The notes: generated from the letters alone by a model not told the origin. Shown: positions 17,080 through 26,285, numbered from the stretch's first letter. The stretch is 64,000 bases of DNA from Pauljensenia sp902373545 (GCF_041432775.1 NZ_JAPWAG010000003.1:62001-126000), one strand, 5' to 3'. Translations and numbers: made by a program.

Positions 17080-17622
17080 GTGTACACCGCAGGAATCGAC
17101 AACATGGTCCCGGCCTTCGCCCGTGAAGGCATCTTCCTCTTCGTCTTCCTGTTCGGGGTCGCTTTCTTCCGCGCCCAGTCCACCTACTGGCTCGCACGCG
17201 GCGTTGCTTCCGGCGCGATGCGCGCCTCGGGGCGTACAGGATTCCTGGGGGCCGTTGCCCGTTGGTTCGATGGACCGGTCCCCCGCAAGGGCGCTGCGAT
17301 GCTCGACAAGTGGGGCATCATCGCGATCCCCTTGTGCTTCCTGACGGTGGGCATCCAGACTGCGATCAACGCTGGCGCGGGCCTGGTGCGCATGCGCTGG
17401 AGCACCTACACAATTGCCATGATTCCCGGCTGTGTGCTGTGGGCGCTGCTCTACGGCCTGGGTATGCTCGCTGTGTTCGCCGCGGCGGTGCGCGCCATCG
17501 CCGGTTCCCCGTGGGGGTGGGCGGGTTTGGCCCTCATCGTCGCCCTGATCGCCCTGAAGGTGGTGTGGGGCCGCCGCAAGCGCGCGGCCGTCGACCTCGC
17601 GTTGAGCGAGGATCGCGCCTAA
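17080..17622 (+). CDS. DedA/VTT-type membrane protein
   Basis: Integral membrane protein of 180 residues. The N-terminal FAREGIFLFVFLFGVAFFRAQ and the central ARWFDGPVPRKGAAMLDKWG followed by a Gly/Pro-containing helix resemble the VTT domain of DedA proteins, which act in lipid flipping and proton-motive-force maintenance. The typical acidic and arginine residues are only partly recognisable, so the call is moderate. GTG start at 17080 with GGAGGG upstream. It is convergent with uppS, the undecaprenyl diphosphate synthase gene, and overlaps its stop codon by four bases; a shared role in undecaprenyl lipid handling is tempting but inferred. Confidence 0.6.
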   Translation: MYTAGIDNMVPAFAREGIFLFVFLFGVAFFRAQSTYWLARGVASGAMRASGRTGFLGAVARWFDGPVPRKGAAMLDKWGIIAIPLCFLTVGIQTAINAGAGLVRMRWSTYTIAMIPGCVLWALLYGLGMLAVFAAAVRAIAGSPWGWAGLALIVALIALKVVWGRRKRAAVDLALSEDRA

Positions 17623-18443
17623 GAGTGCGCGACGCGGTCGACAGCCCCACCGAAGCGCCGGTCGCGCCCAGCGAACTCCTCCAGGCACCCCCACAGTTCC
17701 TCGCGGTCGAACGCGGGCCAGGGGGTGTCGACGAACATCATTTCGGCGTAGGCCATCTGCCAGAGCAAGTAGTTGGACAGGCGTTGCTCCCCCGATGTGC
17801 GGATCATCAGGTCGACGTCGGGCACGTCGGGCAGGTACAGGTGGCGCGCAAACGTCTTTTCGTTGACCCCGCGCGGGCTCAGGCGCCCGGCGGCCACGCC
17901 CTCGGCGATGGAGCGCGCGGCGTCGGCCAGTTCGGCCCGTCCCCCGTAGTTGACGCACATGATCAGGTCGAGCGTCTTGCAGTGCTCGGTCGCGCGGTCG
18001 GCTTTTTCCAGGGCCTTGATGACGCTGGTCCACAGGCGGGGGCGCCGCCCGCTCCAGCGCACGTGCACGCCCCACTGGGCGAGCTGGTCGGTGCGCCTGG
18101 CAAGCACGTCGGAGGCGTAGTTCATGATGAAGGAGACCTCGGCGGGCGAGCGTTTCCAGTTTTCGGTGGAGAAGGTGTAGACGCTCAGGTAGCGTACGCC
18201 CGCGTCGATGGCGCCCGCGATGGTGTCCATGAGGGCGTACTCCCCTGCCCGGTGCCCCTCGGTGCGTGTCAGGCCACGAGAGTTGGCCCAGCGCCCGTTT
18301 CCGTCCATGATGAGGGCGACGTGTGCGGGGACCTCGCTGCGCTTGAAGGTGGGTGCGGGCACGTGCCACTGGCCGGGTCCGAGCAAGGGCGCGGCGGGGT
18401 CGGCGGGTGCGCGATCCATGGGGGTCGGACGATGGGCGGTCAT
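17619..18443 (-). CDS. uppS: Isoprenyl transferase (undecaprenyl diphosphate synthase)
   Basis: Cytoplasmic cis-prenyltransferase, 274 residues, making the polyprenyl diphosphate carrier for cell-wall synthesis. The catalytic P-loop is ALIMDGNGRWA, followed by GHRAG, SVYTFSTENWKR and the C-terminal RTSGEQRLSNYLLWQ: all canonical. ATG at 18443 with GGAGCC upstream, overlapping the recO stop (ATGA). recO-uppS is the usual actinobacterial order. Confidence 0.95.
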   Translation of the reverse strand: MTAHRPTPMDRAPADPAAPLLGPGQWHVPAPTFKRSEVPAHVALIMDGNGRWANSRGLTRTEGHRAGEYALMDTIAGAIDAGVRYLSVYTFSTENWKRSPAEVSFIMNYASDVLARRTDQLAQWGVHVRWSGRRPRLWTSVIKALEKADRATEHCKTLDLIMCVNYGGRAELADAARSIAEGVAAGRLSPRGVNEKTFARHLYLPDVPDVDLMIRTSGEQRLSNYLLWQMAYAEMMFVDTPWPAFDREELWGCLEEFAGRDRRFGGAVDRVAHS

Positions 18444-19180
18444 GGGTGGCTCCTATCGATAACGGTGAGTGAGCGCAGGCGCCTTTCGAGATGCCATTGA
18501 GTATAGGAGGAGATAAGGCCCGAGGCTTCGGTTCGCGCGTAGGCCTCGCATCGGTCGGCGTGCGCCCAGTCTCCGCTGAGGAGCTGGCCGAGGAGGGCAA
18601 CGCTGTCGGGCGCGGGCGAGGAGGCGCCGGGCGGGCGGCAGGTGTCGCATACGGTGCCCCCGTCGGGGATGGAGAAGGAGGAGTGGGGTCCTTGTGCTCC
18701 GCACACGGCGCAGTCGAAGCAGGAGGGGGCCCAGCCGGCCAGCGCGAGGGCGCGCAGGGTGTAGGAGGAACGGATGAGCGTAGGGTCGTGGCGGCGGCGC
18801 GCGAGGGCGTTGAGGGCTCCCAAGAGCAGCAGGTACTGGGAGTGGCTGCCGTCGTGCGCGTCGGCGGTCAGGCGCTCGGCGGTTTCGACGACGACGGTTG
18901 CCGCGAGGTAGAGATCGTAGTCGGCGGCGATCGACTCTCCGTATTGGGCGATGGAGGCGACCTGGGAGAGGGTGTCGAGGCTGCGCCCGCGGTGCAGTTG
19001 TGCATCGATGACGGAGAAGGGTTCGACGCGGGCGCCGAACTTGGAGGTCGTCTTGCGCACGCCCTTGGCTACGGCCCGGACCTGGCCGTGTTCGGCGGTG
19101 AGCAGCGTGATAATGCGATCGGCTTCGCCCAGCTTGTGGGTGCGCAGGACGATCGCCTCGTCTCGGTAAGACTTCATCAC
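18440..19180 (-). CDS. recO: DNA repair protein RecO
   Basis: Recombination mediator that helps load RecA on SSB-coated DNA. 246 residues: N-terminal OB fold (SYRDEAIVLRTHKLGEADRI), a helical middle and a four-cysteine zinc site made of CFDCAVC and CDTC. Two consecutive ATG codons (19180 and 19177) could start it; no strong ribosome site is seen. Coupled to uppS. Confidence 0.93.
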   Translation of the reverse strand: MMKSYRDEAIVLRTHKLGEADRIITLLTAEHGQVRAVAKGVRKTTSKFGARVEPFSVIDAQLHRGRSLDTLSQVASIAQYGESIAADYDLYLAATVVVETAERLTADAHDGSHSQYLLLLGALNALARRRHDPTLIRSSYTLRALALAGWAPSCFDCAVCGAQGPHSSFSIPDGGTVCDTCRPPGASSPAPDSVALLGQLLSGDWAHADRCEAYARTEASGLISSYTQWHLERRLRSLTVIDRSHP

Positions 19181-19419
19181 GGTGTCATTGTGTCACGGGG
19201 GGACGAGGCCGTGGTGGCGTTGGGTGCGAGTCGTCGCGCTGGGCGAAATTCGTTGTGAAGTGTGGTGTCACGGTCACCGACAAGTCCCCTGTGGGCGTTG
19301 TCAGCAAAGTGTGAGAAACTGACAGCGTGGTCGGTCTAACACCTTGCACACAGTTTTCGAGTAGATAGTTTTCTCGCAAGTGGTATGGTTTACTCGTAAC
19401 CGTCGAAGGAAGGAAAGAT

Positions 19420-19959
19420 ATGGCTCCCCCGATTGATGCCCGCGAAAAGCTTGGCACTGCACTGCGCCAGGCCCTCACGCAGACGCCTCTGTCAAAGATC
19501 TCTGTCAGCGCACTGACACGCGCAGCCGGGGTCACCCGTCAAGCGTTCTACTACCACTTCAACTCACTCAGCGACCTCAACGCCTGGGTTTTCCGCGAGG
19601 AGATCACAGCGCGCCTGACCACCAGTTCGGGAGAATGGCTCGACGCGATTGAAGCGACGATGATGTGGATGCACGAGCACCGCGATGAGACCGCTTCCGC
19701 CATGAAGACCATCGAGGCCAACGACCTGTGGGCATTCCTCGCCTCGCACATCCAGGAACTCATCGAGTCCCGCCTGGACGGATCGGCCACCGCCACCGCA
19801 CGCGACGTCGTCGCCCAGCACTTCGCCCTGGCCTCCACCGCCCACATGGCTCAGTGGATGCTCTCGGGCCTGGAGGTCAACCCCTCGGTCGCGATCGCCC
19901 GTATGCGGGTCCTCATGACCGACCAGACCACCCCGGCTCTGGCACGCCTGGCACAGTAA
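19420..19959 (+). CDS. TetR-family regulator, paralogue 1
   Basis: Repressor of 179 residues with helix-turn-helix KISVSALTRAAGVTRQAFYYHF. The C-terminal domain is of the short TetR_C_8-like type found in DhaS-like regulators. It is a clear paralogue of the gene at 20357 (shared LTRTAGVTRQAFYYHF-like motif, similar WM-H-PEE/DE segments and C-termini). ATG at 19420 with GGAAGG upstream. A CGAGTA...TACTCG dyad upstream (about 19359-19396) may be its operator. Target genes are unknown; no enzyme or pump is adjacent. Confidence 0.85.
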   Translation: MAPPIDAREKLGTALRQALTQTPLSKISVSALTRAAGVTRQAFYYHFNSLSDLNAWVFREEITARLTTSSGEWLDAIEATMMWMHEHRDETASAMKTIEANDLWAFLASHIQELIESRLDGSATATARDVVAQHFALASTAHMAQWMLSGLEVNPSVAIARMRVLMTDQTTPALARLAQ

Positions 19960-19998
19960 CGCGGTCCCCCACCAACCGCGCTAGGGTGCACAGCTTCC

Positions 19999-20033
19999 CC
20001 CGGCCTCGTCCACACCGACGAGGCCGGGTTTTT
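19999..20033 (+). terminator. Terminator after first TetR gene
   Basis: CCCGGCCTCGTC (19999-20010), 6-base loop, GACGAGGCCGGG (20017-20028), then TTTTT. The clearest intrinsic terminator in the window. Confidence 0.92.
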
Positions 20034-20356
20034 CCATCCCACAGACCAGCCCAACACGCCCCTGTGACGACGAACCATAAGTTACAACCTGACCACGGGA
20101 GTAAATACGGGTCGACAATCCCGCCTCATCAGCAACTTTCAACACACCGAAACTCCCGCATAACCGCAGACTTTGTAACTTCTTGGTTACGGTCAGTTCA
20201 GGGTGTCAAGTCGCAATTAGTGCGGAGTATCCACGTGTGAGGGACGCCGCGCTGTACAAATGGCCAGCGGTGTCTAGGCGCAGGATTTAGCGGTTCCGCA
20301 TTCTGACATGTATAGTTCGCACGTAACCTCTCTCTTACCGTTGACGAGGACTTCCG

Positions 20357-20941
20357 ATGCCCCACCCCGATGCGAAAACGGCGCTCGCGCTTGCACTGCG
20401 CGACGCACTCTCGACCACACCCCTGTCTAAGGTGACGGTCTCCGGTCTCACGCGCACCGCCGGCGTGACCCGTCAGGCGTTTTATTATCATTTTTCCGAC
20501 ATTCGTGACCTGACCGTGTGGGTCTTCAAACGCGAGGTCGGCAACCAGGTTGGCACCCACTCCAGCTACGACGAATGGTCGGACGGCCTGCTGGCCATGC
20601 TCGTGTGGATGCAGTCCCATCCCGAGGAAACGCGCTCCGTCATCTCCTCGCTTGGCATGGAGGAGCTCCAGCTCTTCTTGCACAAGCAGCTGCGCTCCGT
20701 CATGGAACCCATCGTCGACGAGCTCGGAGCAAACCTGACCATCACCGAGGGTGACCGCATGTTCGTCGCCGACCACTTCACGCTGTGCGTGCTCGGACAC
20801 GTCTCCCAGTGGCTTGCCAACGGCATGAGCGCCGACCCCTACATCCTCACCGAGCGTATCGCTCGCGTCCTGGATGGCCAGATCCTGCGCTCGCTGACGA
20901 TGTTCGCCAACAAGCCCACCAGGACCTCGGGCCGCGGCTGA
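20357..20941 (+). CDS. TetR-family regulator, paralogue 2
   Basis: Regulator of 194 residues, paralogous to the preceding one. Helix-turn-helix VTVSGLTRTAGVTRQAFYYH; C-terminal domain with SYDEWSDGLLAMLVWMQSHP and ending in a basic tail. ATG at 20357 follows GAGGACTTCCG. The 400 bases between the two regulators contain a terminator and otherwise nothing recognisable. The gene is convergent with leuA and separated from it by a bidirectional hairpin. Confidence 0.85.
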   Translation: MPHPDAKTALALALRDALSTTPLSKVTVSGLTRTAGVTRQAFYYHFSDIRDLTVWVFKREVGNQVGTHSSYDEWSDGLLAMLVWMQSHPEETRSVISSLGMEELQLFLHKQLRSVMEPIVDELGANLTITEGDRMFVADHFTLCVLGHVSQWLANGMSADPYILTERIARVLDGQILRSLTMFANKPTRTSGRG

Positions 20942-20950
20942 TACGACGAA

Positions 20951-20986
20951 GGACCCCGACCTCGTACACTGACGAGGCCGGGGTCC
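20951..20986. terminator. Bidirectional terminator, tetR2/leuA
   Basis: GGACCCCGACCTCGT (20951-20965) pairs, with one mismatch, with ACGAGGCCGGGGTCC (20972-20986) in the 64-base gap between convergent genes. Confidence 0.8.
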
Positions 20987-21005
20987 GCTGTTCGCATGTG
21001 CGTAC

Positions 21006-22760
21006 TTAGCGCAAGGCGCGGTTGACCGCCGAAATGACGGCCTTGTACGAGGCGCGCGTGATCGAGGAGTCGATGCCGACGCCCCACACGATCTGGCCGT
21101 CGACCGCGGCCTCGACGTAGGCGGCGGCGCGCGCGTCGCGTCCCTGGCTCATCGCGTGCTCGGAGTAGTCCAGGATGCGCACGTCAAGATCGAACTCGTG
21201 CAGCGCCGAGACGAAGGCGTCGATCGGGCCTGTACCCGAAGCCTGCACCTTAACGATCTCGCCGTTATCCATGAGCGTCGCCTTGAGCTCGACGCTCTCA
21301 TCGTCCATGGACGACACCTGCGAGGAACGCATCTCGAAGCGGCCCCACGGCTCCAGGCCGGGAGCGGCGCTCGTGGGCAGGTACTCGTCCGCGAAGATCT
21401 GCCACAGCGTAGCCGCGTTGATCTCGCCGCCGTAGGTATCCGTGTGGCGCTGGACGATGCGGGAGAACTCCACCTGGAGGCGGCGCGGCAGCTCCAGGGC
21501 GTGCGCGGTCGACATGAGGTAGGCGACGCCACCCTTGCCGGACTGCGAGTTCACACGCACCACGGCCTCGTACGAGCGGCCCACGTCGTGCGGGTCGATC
21601 GGCAGGTAGGGCAGCTCCCACACGACGGCGTTCTCGTCGCCGCCAGCGGCGTCCACCTTGGCCTTGCGGGCCGCGAAACCCTTCTTGATCGCGTCCTGGT
21701 GCGAGCCGGAGAAGCTCGTGTACACGAGGTCACCGACGTAGGGGGCGCGCGGGGAGGTCTCCATCTGCGTGCAGTACTCGACCGTGCGACGGATCGCATC
21801 CACATCCGAGAAGTCAATGCCCGGGTCGATGCCCTGGCTGAACAGGTTCAGACCCAGGGTCACCAGGTCCACGTTGCCGGTACGCTCACCCTGACCCAGC
21901 AGGCAGCCCTCAACGCGGTCCGCGCCAGCCAGGAGGGCCAACTCGGCCGTGGCCACACCGGTGCCACGATCATTGTGGGGGTGGACGGACAGGGCGATGA
22001 ACTCGCGGCGGCTGAGGTTGCGGCTCATCCACTCGATCTGGTCGGCGAACACGTTCGGTGTCGAACGCTCGACGGTCGAGGGCAGGTTGAGGACGATCTC
22101 GCGCCCCTCGCCCGGCTCCCACACGTCCATGACGGACTCACACACCTCGAGGGCGAAGTCCAGCTCCGTATCCACGAAAATCTCCGGGGAGTACTCGAAG
22201 CCGAAAATCGTCTCGTCGCCCAGGCGCTTCTCCGCCTGCGCGATGACCTCGCGCGCACCGAACTGGGCCAGCTCGATCGTCTGCGCCTTGTCCGCGTGGA
22301 ACACAACCTCCCGGAACACGGGCGCCGTCGCGTTGTAGAGGTGAACGGTGGCGCGCGGGAAGCCCACCATGGCCTCGACCGTGCGCTCGATCAGCTCGGG
22401 GCGCGACTGAGTGAGCACCGAGATCGTCACGTCCTCGGGCACCGCGTCATCCTCGATCAGCGAGCGCACGAAGTCAAAGTCGGTCTGAGAGGCCGAGGGG
22501 AAACCGATCTCGATCTCCTTGTAGCCCAGCTTGATGAGCAGGTCGAACATGCGACGCTTGCGGGCCGGGTCCATCGGCTCGATGAGGGCCTGGTTGCCGT
22601 CACGCAAGTCGGTAGACATCCAGCGCGGAGCCTTCGTGATCCGCTTGGAGGGCCACTGACGATCCGGCAGGTCGACGGGGTTCGTGTCCAGGAACGCGCG
22701 GTACTTGCCAATCGGCATGGGCGAACCGGAGGGGACTGGGACGGTCGATGTAGTCTTCAC
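21006..22760 (-). CDS. leuA: 2-isopropylmalate synthase
   Basis: First committed enzyme of leucine synthesis: condenses acetyl-CoA with 2-oxoisovalerate. 584 residues from the GTG at 22760, the long actinobacterial form. The TIM barrel carries STDLRDGNQALIEPMD, SVHPHNDRGTGVATAE and GQGERTGNVDLVTL (metal and substrate sites). The C-terminal domain around VEFSRIVQRHTDTYGGEI is the leucine-sensing LeuA regulatory region. The frame is open further upstream to 22913, but that part is Arg-rich and unlike LeuA. Leucine feedback inhibition is expected from the family. Confidence 0.93.
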   Translation of the reverse strand: MKTTSTVPVPSGSPMPIGKYRAFLDTNPVDLPDRQWPSKRITKAPRWMSTDLRDGNQALIEPMDPARKRRMFDLLIKLGYKEIEIGFPSASQTDFDFVRSLIEDDAVPEDVTISVLTQSRPELIERTVEAMVGFPRATVHLYNATAPVFREVVFHADKAQTIELAQFGAREVIAQAEKRLGDETIFGFEYSPEIFVDTELDFALEVCESVMDVWEPGEGREIVLNLPSTVERSTPNVFADQIEWMSRNLSRREFIALSVHPHNDRGTGVATAELALLAGADRVEGCLLGQGERTGNVDLVTLGLNLFSQGIDPGIDFSDVDAIRRTVEYCTQMETSPRAPYVGDLVYTSFSGSHQDAIKKGFAARKAKVDAAGGDENAVVWELPYLPIDPHDVGRSYEAVVRVNSQSGKGGVAYLMSTAHALELPRRLQVEFSRIVQRHTDTYGGEINAATLWQIFADEYLPTSAAPGLEPWGRFEMRSSQVSSMDDESVELKATLMDNGEIVKVQASGTGPIDAFVSALHEFDLDVRILDYSEHAMSQGRDARAAAYVEAAVDGQIVWGVGIDSSITRASYKAVISAVNRALR

Positions 22761-22964
22761 AACTCGTAGTCTATCGACGCTCCTGGCCCAGCGAGGACGG
22801 GCTGCGCATACTGGACGTGAGATGCGGCGCGGTCGCCTCCGCGGGTCTTCGCCGCGCGGCGAGGGGGATGAACGTCTTTTCTCCGCGCAAAGTGCCTCGC
22901 TCACGCCGTTCATATGTCATGATAATTGGGTCCAATGTCCCACACAACGACGCGCGGAGCAGTC

Positions 22965-24626
22965 ATGACCCCCCTGTTGTTAGCCCAATCTTTTACCCCG
23001 TCGACGACGTCCGTCGCGGGCAACGTTTTCCTGACGGCCATCGTTGGCCTCCTCCCCCTCATCCTCTTCTTCGTCCTCATGGGCGTCTTCAAGGTCGCCA
23101 CCCACTGGTGCGCGATCATCTCCCTCGTCACCTCGCTCGTCATCGCGGTCCTTGCCTTCAAGATGCCCGTCGGCATGGCGCTCCTGGCCGGCACGCAGGG
23201 CGCGGCGATGGGCTTCATGCCGATCATCTACATCATCATCGCGGCCGTGTGGCTCTACAACCTCACCGAAAAGTCGGGGCGGAGCGCGGACCTCAAGGCC
23301 GTGTTTAATACGATCGGCCGCGGCGACCAGCGCGCCCAGGCCCTCATCGTCGCCTGGTGTTTCTGTGGCCTGCTCGAGGGCCTGGCCGGCTTCGGCGCTC
23401 CCGTGGCCATCACCTGTGCGATGCTCGTGACCCTCGGCGTGCCCAAGATCAAGGCCGCCGTCGTCACCGTCGTCGGCAACGCCATCAACGTTGGCTTCGG
23501 CGCCATGGCCATTCCCACCACGACCGCCGGTAAGCTCGGTGGCGCCGACCCGGTTGTCGTTGCCGGCGACATGGGCCACCTGACGTGGATCTTCTGTCTG
23601 TTCATCCCGGTGCTGATGCTCTTCATCCTCGACGGCTCCCGCGGCGTGCGACAGCTCTGGCCCCTCGCCCTCGTCGCCGGCCTTGCTGCCGGTGCGGGCC
23701 ACTTCTTCACCCCCTCGGTTTCCTACGAGCTGACCGCCGTCGTCGCCTCCCTGCTCGGCTTCGCCGCCTGCTACGTCTTCCTTCTCTTCTGGGGTCCGAC
23801 CACCCCCGCGGAGTGCGCAACCGAGGCCGACGAGGCCGACAAGCCCACCGGCTCGCGTATCGGCCTGGCCCTGCTGCCCTACGTCCTCGTCGTCATCATC
23901 ATCGCGATCACGAAGCTGGCCAAGCCCGTCGCAGCTTTCTTCTCGTCCACGGACGTGAAGATCCCGTGGCCCGGCATCTACGGCAACCTGCTGACCGGCG
24001 ACGGATCGCCCTCGACCGCTGCGATCTACTCGCTGCAGATCCTGTCCAACCCCGGCACCTGGATCTTTGTCACCGGTATCATCGTCGCCATCGTGTACGG
24101 CACGAACTCCTCGAACGGGCGCTTCCAGACCTCCGTCGGCGAGATGTTCACGGTCCTGCCGCGCACCATCTACTCGCTGCGCATGGCGATCCTGACGATT
24201 GCCTCCGTCATGGCTCTTGCCTTCGTCATGAACTTCTCCGGGCAGACCACCTCGATCGGCGCCGCCCTGGCCACCACGGGCGCGGCCTTCGCGTTCCTCT
24301 CCCCCATCCTGGGCTGGATCGGAACGGCCGTCGCCGGCTCCGCGACCTCGGCGGGCGCTCTCTTCGCGAACCTGCAGTCCACCGCCGCCGCGGGCGCCGG
24401 CCTCGACCCGAACATCCTGCTGGCCGCCAACACCATCGGCGGCGGCATCGGCAAGATCGTGTCCCCGCAGAACCTGGCGATCGCCGCGACCTCCGTGGAT
24501 TCGGAGGGATCGGACGCGGAGATCCTTAAGAAGGCCGCCCCCTACTCGATCGGACTGCTTCTGGTCCTGTGCATCCTGGTGTTCGTCGCCTCCCAGGGCT
24601 GGCTGGGCTCCTACATGCCGCACTGA
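22965..24626 (+). CDS. lctP: L-lactate permease
   Basis: Lactate/proton symporter of the LctP family, 553 residues with about 12-14 membrane segments. Family marks include WLYNLTEKSG, EGLAGFGAPVAITCAM and, near the C-terminus, IGGGIGKIVSPQNLAIA. Start taken as ATG 22965, eight bases after GGAG; a frame-consistent ATG at 22926 lacks a ribosome site. With lutABC 1.7 kb downstream it makes a lactate uptake and oxidation island, interrupted only by two lipoprotein genes. Confidence 0.94.
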   Translation: MTPLLLAQSFTPSTTSVAGNVFLTAIVGLLPLILFFVLMGVFKVATHWCAIISLVTSLVIAVLAFKMPVGMALLAGTQGAAMGFMPIIYIIIAAVWLYNLTEKSGRSADLKAVFNTIGRGDQRAQALIVAWCFCGLLEGLAGFGAPVAITCAMLVTLGVPKIKAAVVTVVGNAINVGFGAMAIPTTTAGKLGGADPVVVAGDMGHLTWIFCLFIPVLMLFILDGSRGVRQLWPLALVAGLAAGAGHFFTPSVSYELTAVVASLLGFAACYVFLLFWGPTTPAECATEADEADKPTGSRIGLALLPYVLVVIIIAITKLAKPVAAFFSSTDVKIPWPGIYGNLLTGDGSPSTAAIYSLQILSNPGTWIFVTGIIVAIVYGTNSSNGRFQTSVGEMFTVLPRTIYSLRMAILTIASVMALAFVMNFSGQTTSIGAALATTGAAFAFLSPILGWIGTAVAGSATSAGALFANLQSTAAAGAGLDPNILLAANTIGGGIGKIVSPQNLAIAATSVDSEGSDAEILKKAAPYSIGLLLVLCILVFVASQGWLGSYMPH

Positions 24627-24644
24627 GCAGCTTCATCGCACAGG

Positions 24645-24679
24645 CGGGGCCCCGAGAGACTTGCGTTCTCGGGGCCCCG
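24645..24679 (+). terminator. Terminator after lctP
   Basis: CGGGGCCCCGAGA (24645-24657) pairs with TCTCGGGGCCCCG (24667-24679); 18 bases after the stop. Confidence 0.8.
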
Positions 24680-24776
24680 TCCTATTTGCTTTCGTCTCCC
24701 CCATCCTTGTAGTCTCGAAGCAATGAGCCCGCAGCGACGCCCGCTGTTTCCCCGCCGACCAGGAAGGCCAGCTTCT

Positions 24777-25322
24777 GTGAAGACTCCCCTCCGCTTGATC
24801 GTCACACTGGGCGCCGTCGTGGCACTCACCGCCGCGTGCAACCCCTTCGGGGCCTCGTCTCGCGAACGACTTCCAGAAGACCCGCGCTTCGCCGAGTTCA
24901 CCTTCGACAGCGACAACAAGCCGACGGTCCAGGAGCGCACCGACTCCTTCAACGAGCGCTGGCCGGGCTTGCAGGCCACTGAGGGGCACGTAACCATCGA
25001 ATACTCGCCATCCGACCTGCTCCCCAACCCCGATCCAGAACTGTGGGTAACAGGTGTCGCCACCGTCCCCGACGAGACGATCACCGCACTCATGGAGGGC
25101 ACAACCAGCTCCGCGCTCCTGCCCGGCATCTACCCAGGCCTCTATCAGTACGTACCACAGGACTGTCACTTCTCCACCATCGACCCAACACACGCCGACA
25201 AGACCCTCAAGGGCGACAACACTCAGGTCAACAAGGACTTCGGAGCTCTACCCGTCAAAGCACTTGCAGCGTCAAGCGACTGTCACCTCGTCGTGATCAC
25301 CGCCATCGGACTCAGCGACTAG
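24777..25322 (+). CDS. Uncharacterised lipoprotein, paralogue 1
   Basis: Family not recognised. From the GTG at 24777 (AGGAAGG upstream) the product has 181 residues: signal peptide with lipobox LTAAC, then NPFGASSR, RLPEDPRFAEFT, QERTDSFNERWPGL and LLPGIYPGLYQYVPQDCHF. Two further cysteines, in QDCHF and SDCHLV, could form a disulfide outside the cell. An upstream in-frame ATG (24723) would add a basic leader. It is a tandem paralogue of the gene at 25368. Both sit between lactate permease and the lactate oxidation genes, but nothing ties them to lactate. Confidence 0.75.
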   Translation: MKTPLRLIVTLGAVVALTAACNPFGASSRERLPEDPRFAEFTFDSDNKPTVQERTDSFNERWPGLQATEGHVTIEYSPSDLLPNPDPELWVTGVATVPDETITALMEGTTSSALLPGIYPGLYQYVPQDCHFSTIDPTHADKTLKGDNTQVNKDFGALPVKALAASSDCHLVVITAIGLSD

Positions 25323-25367
25323 CAGCCGCACACAACCAATGAACGCCCCCTCACACCGGAGAATCTC

Positions 25368-25919
25368 ATGACACGCCGCTTGCACACCCTCACAGTACTC
25401 GCAGCCATTGCCGTTCTCACCGCTGGGTGCAACCCCTTCGGGGCCTCTTCTCGCGGGCGCCTCCCCGAGGACCCGCGCTTCGCCGAATTCACCTACAAGA
25501 CCGACGGAGAGATCAAGGTTCAGGAGCGCACCGACTCCTTCAACGAGCGCATGCCCGGTCTGGGGGCATCCGAAGGACACGTCGCGGCGGCCAACTTCCC
25601 TGAGGGACGCGGACTGCCCTCCCCCGACCACCACTTCTGGGTGACCGGCGTCGCCACCGTTGCTCCCGAGTCAATCCAGAAGCTCAGCGAGGGCGCCACC
25701 GGTAACAACACCCTGCTGCCCGGCATCTACCCAGGCCTCTACCAGTACGTCCCCCAGGACTGCCACTTCGTCACAATCCCCGCCGACCACGCGAACTCCG
25801 TCCTCCAGACCAACAAGGACGCCATCTACTCGGAATGGGGCTCATTCGACATCACCGACTTCGCAGCCTCCACCGACTGCAACCTCATCATCGTCACCGG
25901 CGAAGGCATCAACGGCTAG
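25368..25919 (+). CDS. Uncharacterised lipoprotein, paralogue 2
   Basis: 183 residues, tandem copy of the preceding lipoprotein: same lipobox context (LTAGCNPFGASSR), same RLPEDPRFAEFT, QERTDSFNER and LLPGIYPGLYQYVPQDCHF blocks, and the same second cysteine (STDCNL). The stretch between blocks has diverged, so this is not a very recent duplication. Surface-anchored protein of unknown function. A hairpin terminator follows. Confidence 0.75.
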   Translation: MTRRLHTLTVLAAIAVLTAGCNPFGASSRGRLPEDPRFAEFTYKTDGEIKVQERTDSFNERMPGLGASEGHVAAANFPEGRGLPSPDHHFWVTGVATVAPESIQKLSEGATGNNTLLPGIYPGLYQYVPQDCHFVTIPADHANSVLQTNKDAIYSEWGSFDITDFAASTDCNLIIVTGEGING

Positions 25920-25998
25920 CGCCCGCACACGCCCCATTGCTTCGCTGGCGTTACCCCGCCGCATCCCGAAAGTCCGCGCCACGCCCCCAAGAACCCAG

Positions 25999-26042
25999 CC
26001 CGGGCCTCGTCCATGAAACATCCATGAACGAGGCCCGGGTTT
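25999..26042 (+). terminator. Terminator after lipoprotein pair
   Basis: CCCGGGCCTCGT (25999-26010) pairs with ACGAGGCCCGGG (26028-26039), with further pairing inside the loop, then TTT. The next 240 bases to lutA show no further gene and presumably carry the lutABC promoter. Confidence 0.85.
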
Positions 26043-26285
26043 CCCTGTGAGGGCACGCGACGATAAAGAAACGATAAACGCAAGATCTCCTTGTTCTAAG
26101 TCGGGTCCCAGAGGTCCCAAACGCCCCTCCCAGAGCCAACTTTTCACGATCCCTATGTCCTGACTTTTCCGCGAGATAACGCCACTCCCGAAAGGCACCC
26201 ACCGAAGGCCCCACACAATTGGTCTCCCGGGACCTCGGACCCAGCCATACTGATGAGCGACAGCACCCACGAGGAAGGATCCCCA

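Noticed and set aside
20317..20326. TCGCACGTAA upstream of the second TetR gene, resembling the TIR element end
   Set aside because: No matching right end or core within 150 bases; a lone 10-bp match is not enough.
22934..26235. Possible shared operator (AATTGG-TC) before lctP and lutA
   Set aside because: The two sites are not alike beyond seven bases and differ in symmetry; no LutR/LldR gene is nearby.
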